DNA of 64,000 nt from Phoenix dactylifera (taxonomy: Eukaryota; Streptophyta; Magnoliopsida; Arecales; Arecaceae): contig NC_052399.1 in the NCBI RefSeq assembly GCF_009389715.1, positions 20,887,045-20,951,044 on the forward strand, given 5' to 3'. Position 1 is the first letter of the stretch. Each line of letters starts with the position of its first letter. Below the pieces are notes generated by a model that worked only from the letters and a program-made list of their open reading frames with translations, did no database searches and was not told the origin of the DNA. Both the position numbers and the translations under genes were made by a program. Of this stretch, positions 34,401-45,100 are shown piece by piece.

Positions 34401-37400
34401 CCTAATAAATGGGGTCAGAAGCATAAAATAACTTCGTGCAAAATCCCAGTGATATACAAGCATATTGAAAAAACTAGTAGCTGATGATTTGCAAACCTTG
34501 GCATCAGTTTCCATCTGCACAGGCTTTTCTTCAGCCTCTGGCGCACCATTTTCGACCCCAGCACCAGCGTTATCTGCTGCCACAGTTTTAACATCCTGCA
34601 TATTTTCATGATTCTCAGTTCTAGATGAGTCACTTGTTTCATCTGTGTCCATCTTGGTAGCCTCCTTTGATGGCTCCTTTGCATCTGATACAGGAACTTC
34701 AACTTCTTCCTCCTCCAACATCTGCATTATTTTTTTCGGAAAGTGGAGTTAAATGAGAGAAGACACTAAAATGTAGATAATTTATATATGACTTCTTCAA
34801 GACTTACAGTTGCTGACTCGATAGAAACAATCCCATGAAGATTCAAGCGAACTTTAACCTTCAATTTTGCTCGCTCACCTTTGCTGGATTGGAATGGGCC
34901 AATCTGTCATACAGGGTCCACGATTGTCATGAACAGCAGAAGACTAGTTTTATGGCCATATTACATAAAAAAAAACATAAAACATCATATAAGTGAATGA
35001 CAATGTATCATTAGTTACCGTGTAAGAACTAATCCTTGCTGGAACTTGCAAATCACCCACATCGGCATACATCACATCAACTGTAAATGTACTAGATCTG
35101 TAGAATGTAAGAGCTTTGACGCTGGGAATTGAATTCCCTTTTGGAAATACAATTGAACTCTGCTGGTTTTCCATTGCACCGTTCTGCGAATCTGGGGCAG
35201 ATCCTTTCCATGACAAGGCAATTGAGAAAGGGAAGCTATCATGAACCTTCAGACATGGATAGAGTCAATGATATTGTCATGTATTCGTATGAAGGAATAA
35301 CAAATGAGACACTGCTCAGTCAGTACATTCTCAAACAAGAACGCAACAATAAATAGTAAAACAAAAGAAAGAACTAAAATCCGTTACAATATATTTTAGA
35401 ATGAACATATTAATAGAAGCAGCACACAAGCAATCAAACTGTAGCCTTGACCATGTTTATAGGCATTAGAAATAATAGTGGATGCAAACACCCTTGTCCA
35501 TAAAAGTTGATAGGCACAACAAAAAACAAAATTAATTTGTCTCTCGCATAATAGAATGATATTGCAATTTTGCCTATTAACTGATATTTCACTGTTGGAT
35601 ATAAAAGCAATTGATAACCGGCCCAACAGTTCAAATGTGTAAAGTAGGCTACCCAGACCTAACCAGAAAAATATTAGGTCAAAAGAATATGAACTCACCT
35701 AAGATATGCAAAGCTATATAGACAGAATCACAAGAAAAATAATTTAGGTTATTTATTACATCCAGTTCAGAAAACTATAATTTATCACATTAGCACATAC
35801 AAGAAAACTAGAAAGCTATATGTAATATTGCTAATGTGGAGCTACCTATGAACCCCAATCTATGCAACATTTACAAAAATTCAGAAAATGTATACACATA
35901 TTGGTAAAATTTATCCTTGAAACATAAGTTAATCTTAGCCGGTTTCCTCGCTAATGTTGATAAGTGTGGACTCACCCACCTAAACAAATCAGAAGGCTTT
36001 ATCTTGAACAGTTTTAGGACTAAGCAAAAGAGGATAGCTTTTCGGAAGTTATAGAATTTGAAGTATAAAATGAGTTTTCTTTCACGTGTGCCAATTCTTC
36101 AAAAACAAATCAAATTTCTTTACCATAAGAAGAAAAGATTTTGAGGTATAATACATGAAATGGCACACACCCATCAAATCAATCTTACAGAAGCTAACTA
36201 ATAAGTCATTGTGAGCTCCTATAAAAAGGTTGGTAGCCCTTCTAGGCTGATCTCAAGATTGCACGCTGACAGACAAATAATAACAACGAGAAGCTCCCCA
36301 GGATACCGTATCAATTTCAGTTGGCCCAATTTGAATTCCAAGCTTAAGAAATAACAGGATATAAGCTCCAGCAACAGATCAAGCAGAACTTATACATCAG
36401 TTACTGGTTAATACCTTAAAAAGGTACGGCAAGAAAGAACCATTTTAAGGTATTAACCAGAAACTGAAGGTTCTTTCTTGCCGTACCTTTTTAAGGTTTT
36501 AACCAGTAACTGATGTATGAGTTCTGCTTGTTCTGATGCTGGAGCTTTTATCCTGTTATTTCTTTGAAGTTAAGCTTGGAATTCAAATTGGGCCAACTGA
36601 ATTTGCAGTGCATGGACAGAATCAGAAAAAATGCTTTAGTAAATACATAAGTAGCATGTCAAGCCCCCACATATAAGGAATAACTACTTCACACTTTAAC
36701 TACTAAAATCACAATTTCATCGAGTTAAGGGAGATAAAAATTTATGCACTATATGAAGCCCCCAAGAATGACAGCAAATACTTCACAGCAAGCTAAACAG
36801 AATTACGTAAGTATATGAAATGGATAGGCAAAAAAAAAAAAAAGATAATACCTGAAATTCCCGCACTTTGAATGTGGGACTGAGAATGGCACATTGAAGG
36901 GCACAGCCCCGGGCAACACATTCACTCGCATTCATGGTGCGTCTAGGCTCCTTTCCAAAAAACTCCGTTAATATCTTAATAATAGCTGGAACACGAGACC
37001 CTGATCCAACCACCTCAACTGCATGAATATTCTCGGTTGTCAGCCGAGCTTCAAGAAGTGCCGTCTCCAATGGTCCCTTTACACGCTGCAATATTGGGGC
37101 ACTGATCCGCTCAAATTCCTCTCTCTTAATGAAACCCCTCACATCCTTCTCATCCATCAAGCACTCAATATTGAGCGGTGCCTCTGGGTTTGCACTCAGC
37201 ACCTTCTTCAGCTTCTCGCATGCCGCCCTGAGTCTAAGGCAGGCACGGGCATTCTGGTAAACATCAATCTTGTACTCCACCTTGAATTTAGCAGCAAAGT
37301 GCTTAAAGAGGACCTCATCAAAATCTCTCCCACCAAGAGACTGATCATAAGCATGGGCCAAAATCTTCAGCTGCCCTTTCTTATAGCCAGCAATGCACAC

Positions 37401-38021
37401 CTGCATGCTTGCATGACCAACGTCAACAAAGGCCACATTGAGCTGGTCATTCTCCGGCAAGTCTGTCTTGTAAATACCAAAAGCCAAAGCAGTTGCTGTG
37501 GTCTCGTGGAACAGCTGGAGAGGATGCAATCCAGCAACAGTAGCAGCATCCAGGACAGCCCTCCTCTGGAGATCGGTGAAATATGCAGGGATGCCAATGC
37601 AGCAATCCACAACCGCTGCACCAAGATTCTTCTCGGCAATGCTCTTCAGATTAGAAAGAACCATTGCCAGGACCTGGGTCGGAGTAAAGGCCCTCTGTTC
37701 CCCAAGGTACCTAGCATGGATCAGAGGGAAACCATCAGGGCCTTCCGTTACCAAGAAGGGGAGAGACTGCAGATCCCTCTGGAGCTCAGGATCGGAGAAT
37801 TTCCGGCCCAGCAGACGCTTTATCTGGGAGACAGAGTTCTTGGGATTCATCAAAGAGGATGCGGCCCCAGCTGTCCCAACGAACCGCTGCTTCTCGCCGA
37901 AGCACACGATCGCTGGAGTCTCTCGCTTGGATTCTTCGTTGAGAACCACATCGATCCCGCGTTGCCGAGCGACCGCAACAATGCAGCTCTCATTTCCGAC
38001 ATCGAACCCGACAACGCTCAT
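31466..38021 (-). CDS. HSP110-type heat shock 70 protein (HSP70-14/15-like), complete, 9 coding exons
   Basis: Cytosolic HSP110/SSE chaperones are nucleotide-exchange factors for HSP70 and hold unfolded clients. Exons in transcript order: 36852-38021, 35019-35246, 34808-34903, 34497-34721, 33368-33562, 33130-33276, 32897-33046, 32252-32382, 31466-31688; all GT-AG, 2565 nt, 854 aa (Arabidopsis HSP70-15 about 831). Exon 1 (residues 1-390) is the whole ATPase domain and starts MSVVGFDVGNESCIVAVARQ: the DVGNESC signature separates HSP110 from ordinary HSP70 (DLGTT). HETTATALAFGIYK and VVGSGSRVPAI are further actin-fold motifs. Exons 2-3 give the beta substrate domain, exon 4 is the long acidic insert typical of HSP110 (LEEEEVEVPV..., residues 499-573), and exons 5-9 the helical domain ending FCRPIMTKPRPPPPKP. 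There is no C-terminal EEVD. For the last acceptor I chose the site keeping FCRPIMTKP, conserved in the family. Intact. Confidence 0.95.
36312..36606. repeat. Long near-perfect inverted repeat (hairpin) in HSP110 intron 1
   Basis: The left arm 36,312-36,441 and the right arm 36,469-36,606 are reverse complements with only about ten differences, including a 4-base indel near CAAGCTTA. The loop of 27 nt itself repeats part of the arm (TTAAGGTATTAACCAGAAAC versus TTAAGGTTTTAACCAGTAAC). No open frame is plausible. Transcribed with the gene, it would fold into a ~130-bp stem. It could be a young foldback transposon or a local inverted duplication. Confidence 0.9.
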
Positions 38022-38066
38022 CGTTTTCCCGATGTATCACTATGTCCCGTGCGAAAACGAGGAGAT

Positions 38067-38432
38067 CTGAGAATCAATAAATAAAAACATATTAAAAAAA
38101 AAATCTTAGTCATCCCATCCCTAGAAAGCCAAGGACTTGGCCCAAAAATCAGAAACTGGATAAGCAAAAACAAGAATTTTATCCAATTATGGAATAAACC
38201 ATGTAATATACTCATAGACAAGAAAAGATCGGCGAAAATAGTGCTTCAGAAGATCTCTGATTTGATAAAGAATTATAAAAATGAACTATAAAAAACGGCG
38301 AACAGAAACAGCGTACAGATATTAAAGTCTTGGGTCTCGATCGATCGAAGTGTCGCGAGGAATTAGGGTTTTGGGATAAAAAGCCAAGCAGATCTGAAGA
38401 GGAAACAAGGAAGAGAGGGGAATCTGGCGTAC
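38067..38432 (-). other. Probable 5'-UTR intron of the HSP110 gene
   Basis: On the minus strand a donor AAAAAG|GTACGCC at 38,433/38,432 and an acceptor TTGATTCTCAG|ATCTCC at 38,067/38,066 would remove 366 nt just before the ATG at 38,021. The T-rich tract before the acceptor fits. Inferred from sequence only, without transcript data. Confidence 0.5.
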
Positions 38433-38583
38433 CTTTTTGGCAGCCGCAGAGCTCCGATGCGAAGAGGTTCCCGATTCCTTTCGGAAGCTCGCCGGATCAA
38501 ACGTCTTTCTATTATTTTTTTTTCAGGTTTTTCCCCCTTCTGTGGGGAGAACGGGTAGATATCGTCGTGGGAGGCGTAGCTTT

Positions 38584-38596
38584 TTCTAGAACCCTC
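38584..38596. promoter_or_regulatory. Heat-shock element upstream of HSP110
   Basis: TTCTAGAACCCTC gives two perfect inverted HSF units (TTC-TA-GAA) and a third near-unit (CTC for TTC), matching nTTCnnGAAnnTTCn. It lies about 150 bp upstream of the inferred first (non-coding) exon border and 560 bp from the ATG, a sensible place for heat-induced transcription of this chaperone. Confidence 0.55.
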
Positions 38597-38944
38597 GAAT
38601 GCAAGTGCTTTGAGCGGCATCATAGACCTAAGCACTTCCGTGCGAGTCTGATACATAGTTAAATCGTATGGTGATTGTTCATCGCACGCCAAGTTAGGTG
38701 AGCGTTGATGGGTTTGGATTGAATCAAACGTGCGGTTGACATGGCTTGATTGTTTGCCCTGCGGGTTTGGGAGGCGAACGGACTGGACGACTCTGGAAAG
38801 GATCGAACGTTGCAGTTCCGGAAAGATCTACAAGGGACCGTTTATAAAATCTACGATTCGATTGGAACGACAGGGTTTTTTAAAAGAATTTTAACAATTT
38901 GATGTACGGAGGTGGTCATCCACTTTCCAAAATTCTTTGAAATT

Positions 38945-39235
38945 ATTATTATTATTTTTTTTTGTTTAAGTGGAAGTCCGAGACAAATTAAGTATGAATA
39001 TACCTAAAAAAAAATCAAAAAATAATAAGTTGCAAAATGCACCGAGTAATCTCCTTCCTTAGCCATAGGATCTTTCTATAATAGTTAGCCATATATAAGA
39101 CTACCCAATCTACTGCTTCGTTGGTCTTATGAGATACGTGCTTTGCCTGCAATGTCATCCCACCACTGGTCATAGTCTGAATATTTCTAAATAGCGGGTG
39201 GTGCTCGCCCACCCCCTGCTGAATCCAATAGTATT
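38945..39235 (-). mobile_element. 3' end of a LINE (RNase H C-terminus)
   Basis: The minus strand encodes HPLFRNIQTMTSGG and AKHVSHKTNEAVDWVVLYMA, which matches the C-terminal RNase H pattern (HPL.RDI..M... then HV.REAN..ADW..) of plant LINE ORF2. A T-run at about 38,950-38,964 on the plus strand is the expected poly(A) tail on this strand. Fragment only. Confidence 0.6.
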
Positions 39236-39689
39236 TTTTTTTTAACCTTAGTAATGCAATAGATAGTTGGACATTTTAGGATATAGATCAAGCTGGAAAA
39301 CCTCATGGTGATCTTTTTCAACCCATGCGTTTTGTTATTTCTTTCAAGTGCGATATGCTATGTTATTCATCTTAGAACTAGGAGATAGTAACTGTAAAGC
39401 ATATCTACCATGTCTTGCATGATGTAGATTGTAATAACGATCCCGGTGCTCGCATAATATTTTTTTTAGATCTGCAAAGCTTGCTAAATTGGACACTTGA
39501 AGGGAAAAAGAAAATAGTCTTTTAGATTTTTTTCTTTTTTTGGCAATGCGGACAACTTGGGCGAATTTTTGGATAAAGATGGTGTAGGAGGTGGAATCAC
39601 CGCTGCCCGCTGCACTCATCAAATGTTTTGCTTATATATCTTGAAGACGAGTCCCGAAGTAACGATGGAGTAGCGAGGTGGTCTCTATT

Positions 39690-39983
39690 TGTTATACCAT
39701 TCATCGCATTTGGCTATACATAAATACTTGTATATTTAAAGATGTGGATCGGGGTCCTCCCACAATCAATCATAAAAGCTCAGTCTCGTGCCAACAAAAT
39801 CATCCAAACTAAACTAACGCCGCTCATAGGTCTTTGATGGTTAGAAAAATTGGGCCTCCCTTAATCACTTGGCCTTGTAGGGTTATCCACTTTACATAGG
39901 ATTCTCCGTTCTTGGATTTTTTTCAAGATCAACTTTGATGGCATTATCTTGGATGAGGGTAGACATGATGGTGTTGGGTTTGT
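39690..39983 (+). mobile_element. Older LINE remnant, left part (RNase H start)
   Basis: The plus strand runs into SIIKAQSRANKIIQTKL and then KINFDGIILDEGRHDG, the first catalytic-Asp segment of LINE RNase H (K.NFDG). It stops at the T-run at 39,984, and its continuation lies at 41,045-41,315. A stop codon and frame shifts show it is dead. Confidence 0.6.
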
Positions 39984-41044
39984 CTTTTTTTTTTTGGTAC
40001 AACGGTAGTTCACACCCTGCAGGTGTGGATGCAGCAAACAAAATTAAAACATAATAAAACAGATAAAGAATCTGGCACTCTGTCACACTCCATCCATACA
40101 AATTTGCTAGAATGGTGAGCCGCATTAGGATGCAGCCCAATCAACTGCTTTATTTGCTTTCCTGTAGGTATGTGTGGCTTGGTGGGCATCATACTTCTAC
40201 AATAGTCTACGAACGTCGAGAAGTAGTGGCCTACCCTCACCTGTCGACCCTGACTCTAGATCCAATCGATCACCATGGGCAAGTCGCCCTCGAGAATGAG
40301 CCGGTTCGCACCCAATATCCGTCGGACAAAGAAAATGCCCTCTCAGGCAGCTCTGAGCTTGGCACACACCACTGAAGCATCGAAAATCCGCTGACCCTCC
40401 GCAGCCACTAGTATGGATTCATGATCTCTGATGATGAAGCCCGTACCTCCCCATCTTCCATCGTCTGCCACATTGCCATCGAAATTTACCTTCAGGAAGC
40501 CAGAGGCTAGGGGCACCCAAGATACGAACACATAACTGGGCGCTGCAAGAGCAAAAAGGGAGCCCCAAATGTCTTTGGCCAACCCAGTAGGTGAAGTCTC
40601 AGCAGTACTAATGAACTCCGCTGCGTGCAATAGTGCTCTGGTCACCACCACTCTTGGATGCGAGCTACTGTTCTTAAAAACTCGAGCGTTCCTGTCCAAC
40701 CACGAGTAGTAGGCCAGGTACACGAGTCCCTTTCTTCTCTAGCCCAGATCCAGATGCTGACTCCTCCAAAAAAGCAGGAACTCCTCAATGGACGACCACC
40801 TCTGCCCCTGACCATGATGTACCCATGCACTCCTCCATATTTGACTAGCATGTGGGCACTCAATCAGCACATGATATATGGACTCCTCCTCCTCTAGGCA
40901 AGCTCTACACTTTGCGGCAATCCTCACTCCCCGCCGCGCCAGAATGCTCCTCGTGGGTAAGCAGTCCCGAGCTACCTTCCACAGAAAAAGTGCGACGCGG
41001 GGATGAACACGTAACCTCCAACAATTAGTACTTGTAGCAGTGTT
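39984..41044 (-). mobile_element. 5'-truncated LINE inserted into the older LINE
   Basis: The minus strand reads from about 41,030: CWRLRVHPRVALFLWKVARD, a zinc-binding motif CRACLEEEESIYHVLIECPH (zf-RVT), then after a shift a linker and RNase H with KVNFDGNVADDG, GFIIRDH, AKLRAA-stop and ILEGDLPMVIDWI. It ends with a poly(A) tail, visible as the T-run at 39,984-39,996 on plus. The expected catalytic Glu (AELRAA) is Lys, and a nonsense codon follows. The upstream reverse transcriptase is missing, so it is a truncated, inactive insertion. Confidence 0.75.
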
Positions 41045-41315
41045 GTTATCTTTATGATTGTTCGATACCATTGGTGGAGCTTAAAGGAGTGTAGAAAAGT
41101 TTGGTGCATGCTATTTCAATCCTCATAGCTCTTAACATCATCTTGGCAGGGAACTCCAAAACAGCTATTATTGGAATCTCCGGTCGGCTACTCACGATGA
41201 CATCAATCCTATCTTAGAAGATTTAAAGTACATGATCTCCACATTGAAATGTTTTAAGACAACTCATATCTACAGGAGATTTGATAGCTTCTCATGCGGT
41301 GAATCACACTAATTT
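41045..41315 (+). mobile_element. Older LINE remnant, right part (RNase H end)
   Basis: Continues the fragment that stops at 39,983: YDCSIPLVELKGV-stop-KSLVHAI, then IILAGNSKTAI and, after a shift, PILEDLKYMISTLKCF followed by KTTHIYRRFD, the usual order of RNase H motifs. About 20 residues between GFV and YDCS are missing relative to related elements, so some bases were lost at or before the insertion. Confidence 0.6.
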
Positions 41316-41469
41316 AGTAATTTGAGAGTCTTCCCTAATGTCATAGTCCCACGAACCGAGTCACCACCCAAGATTTAGATCTTTTCATGCGATCCTATTT
41401 GGACTAGTTTATCGTTCAATTATAGCCATTCATGATTCACATGATAAATGGTAGTTAGATAGAAACACA

Positions 41470-41600
41470 GTAGCATATGAGCAAATATAAGTATCTAAGA
41501 TCTATCCAGCAAATAATCGATATGGAACTAAATACACGTCCGCACAAGTCCTCACATACTTCTTTTGTTTAAGTTCCGACATTCTTAGGCTAAAAAAATT
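41470..41600 (-). mobile_element. TRIM-like LTR fragment
   Basis: In reverse complement it reads GTATGTGAGGACTTGTGCGG, then ACGTGTATTTAGTTCCATAT and GATTATTTGCTGGATAGATC. These match, in the same order, the LTR at about 61,008-61,090 (GTATGTGAGGACC, GTGTTTAGTCTCACATTGG, TTATTCGTCGGAGAGATC). Solo, degraded LTR piece. Confidence 0.45.
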
Positions 41601-42169
41601 AAATCTATTCAAATATAATTACAAATATCATGATAGGCTTGTGGTCAGTTTTAATAGATTCGTATTATTTTTATAATTTTTATAGAATTGTGAGCAGAAT
41701 CTATTTTATTTTTTAATTTTATATAAATATTTAAGGCGTATCTGGTGAATAATTAATGCGAAACTGAATATAACTTTGGCACGTATCCTCGTGAAACCTT
41801 GTCCAATTCCCATCAACTATGGACGGTCTAGAGCCCGTCTTTGCAAAAAGTCCTCCCCGATCCAGGTGGGGAGGGGAGAGATTCCCATTTCCCAGCGATC
41901 AAGCCTAAAAAAATAACAGCAGTAAAAAATGAAACGAAGGAAGACAAGCTTGCGGCGGGAGTGCCCTCCCATTTTTTCTTTCACTCTTCCATCTTCCTCT
42001 CGCCCTCCCTCCATCTCTCTCTACGTCTCCCGTCTCGATCTCCACAAAAACTCTCTTCGAGCCCTCCTCCCTCGTCTCTCCTTTATTCGCCTCGTGCCTC
42101 TCGTCTCCGACCCTTTCCGCCTCTAGGGGCCGTCCCACCCAGCGATTTTCCCGCGCTTTTCCATTTGAA

Positions 42170-45100
42170 ATGGCCGAGAAGCGCGGGAGGGGAAGGGCCG
42201 CGGGCCGCACGATCTCGGAGCCGGAGGTGGTGATTCTCGACGGTTCGTCCTCAGATCCTTCAATCTCCGCCTCGCAGTTCGCGAGGCTCCGGCTCCGGCA
42301 GCGTTGGGAGCTCGCCTCCGTTCTTAATTTCCTTCACGTGAGATTCATCCGTTTCTTTCTTTCTTCTTTTTTTTTTTTCTCGAGGATTTTTTGTTATATT
42401 TTTGCTTTTCCCTCCTTGTCTAATAGCGTGATGTTTGGATGTGAACGTAGGTTTTCGAGCCGCTCATCCAGAGCGATGTAAAGATGTCCGCGGAAGAGAT
42501 CGAAACGGCTCTGATCTCGCCGAACGATGCTTTGGCTCGGATTCATATTGCCCTCTTGAAGGTTTAAATGCCCGTTTATTTACTATCTCGAGAACCTGGA
42601 TTCCATTCCATGGGATTCTTTTGGCATGCTGTATTATTTGTTTAATGCGTTTTTTGTTTTATACTTGCTTGTGAATATGAATCTCTCGCTGTTCTATAAT
42701 GCATGTTAATGATCCGAGCACATTCAACGTTCACTAGATCCAACAAGTCTTATACTAATTTAGAAAGAGATCGTAGGTTTTTTGTATTTAAACGTATGAA
42801 TGATGTTCATGCCCTTCAGGGAGAGAACGAACTGTAACTACACAATCCACGTCATTCTATTCTGGATTTTCAACTTGTTTATTTGTTGACTGGGGGAGAA
42901 TCATAGAAATGGTATGATTTCCCCTGTATTTGCTATCCTTAATTGATACTTAGGGCTGAAATGGTAAAATATCTCCCGTGTATTAGTCATCTTAAGTTTG
43001 CAGTCAAGAAACTGCCCAAATTCTAGTTGCTCATGGCTCAAATAAAATGCTCTATAGAGTTGTTTCCAGGTCTGTACCCAAAAGGAAAGAGTTGTTTCCA
43101 AGAATAAGCATAAATCATCACAAACAACATATTGGTTGAGGTGATAAATTGCTATAGTATATCTGTTTTGTCTCACCACCAATGTCTTTATATTTTTTTA
43201 CACATGTAAATTTCTGGATACATTTTTTATTATGTGACCATTTGTGATTACTAGATTTGAGCTCATTTTTGACATAAGAATGGAGCTGTTATTCTATGTA
43301 GACACCAAATTTTCGATCTTATGATAGCTAATGCATGTGGATGTATTCAGAGGAGATGACTTCCTTTCTGGCACATCAGAGTGAATGCTATTCATTTCAT
43401 GGGTTAAATTTTTGAAACGGGAATACTTGCACTTCTCCTACTTCTTCTTCTTCTTCCCTGCTTATCAATATGACTATGTAATTTATGTTTTGCCATGTTT
43501 TAGAATGTACTAATCAACCATTTTTTAGAATGTACTAATCAACCATTCATTTTGTTTCTCTTTACATATATAATATAAATAACTTAATTTAGGGGGAGAT
43601 GATTTTACATACAAGTTTGCTAATCTAACAGCTTTATACGCTGCGATCCAATTATTATATAAATGCCTCTATATAACACTTTAAACCAGGCTCCCTCTAT
43701 GGTTGTCATCTATTTGTACAAATCATGTATGGAAAGTTTTTATGTAAATGCTACAAGACTAATTCATGTAATGCAAGATGCGTACTGATTCTAGTGCATG
43801 CTATCTTGCTCGTATAGTTATTTAAATCTGATTTTGATGTGGTAACATGTCCATTTCCTTAATCCATTTTGATATGCCTTCAAAGTATTTGTCTTCTTCA
43901 CATAGTTCTTTGTATGTCTTTTATCTTGTCAACAAGAGATGGTTGCTCTTCACTTTCTGTTATCTCTTTTACTTTTGCCAATGCTTTCCCCACTTTTCCT
44001 TCTTTCTTATTCTTTAGCATCTGCCTATCCTTCTCATTTGTCATGATATGCCTTATCTACTCATGAATCATCCATATTTGAATGACATAGTTTTGGAATT
44101 TGAAGAAACCTCCCCCAAACCCAACCTTCCACCAACCTCCCTCCTCCCCTCCCACTCGTCCCTGTTCCCCCCCAAAAAATATTATTCATTTCCAATTGCT
44201 CTATTTGTGCTTGCATCTTTAATGCTTTTTCCAATATGGAACATCATTTACTTTGTGTTTGTGCATCTGTACTTCAAATTCTAACATTTTCACCTTAAAA
44301 CTTCTGAACACATTCTCCTTCATAAAAAAAGTCGATGCTTTTATAAACATTATGCTTTCTTTTAGATATAGAGGGCCTACAATTTTTAAAGGCCGTGCCA
44401 TGCTAGCATGCATGAAAAATGGTTCATTACTTTCTTCGTGCATTTTTTTTGTATTTTACTGTTCACATACCCAGGAAGAGCTCAACTTGAAGTCTGTAGT
44501 TTTGCCGTATCTTTGCATAAATCATAATTCTGGAAGAAAGTATATAATAATTTATTGATAGACAATAGAAGTTATGGTGTGATTGTATTTGTCTTCCAAA
44601 TTATATTATACTTGTATTTATATGTTTGTTTAGGTGGGCTTCTTCATGACATACCAGATTTTCTGAAAATGCAGTCTGTTTATGCTTTTTTTTTTTCCCA
44701 TGCCATTGCTGAATGTCCAATAGGGTGCAAAATCTCCTCGGGTTGAACTGCAGAATATGAGCCTTGCATGAAGGGGCATTATTCAAAAACACTCTTCTTT
44801 TGGCTACGAGTTGATGAATGTGCATTTTTTTTTACTAAATTTCTTTGATATCTCACTAATGTCAGGACAAGTTTGAAAAGAATTGGCGAGATGCAAATTA
44901 TGCAGAGGCCAACCTTGAGACTCCTGGTAGAATACAGGAAACATGAGAGGACAAAGTTGAAGCCAAGCGATTTTAATTTCATAATCTCTCTTTGACCATA
45001 TTAACCTATTTCTACTTGTGTTCAGTAAATTATTATGTGAAGCACATTAACAAAATGGTTTATCTTGCTCTGGTTTATGATGTTTTCGCTAAAACATAGG

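Noticed and set aside
37023..38084. Plus-strand open frame of 353 codons
   Set aside because: Lies exactly opposite HSP110 exon 1 and has no family motif; it is an antisense shadow of a strongly coding exon.
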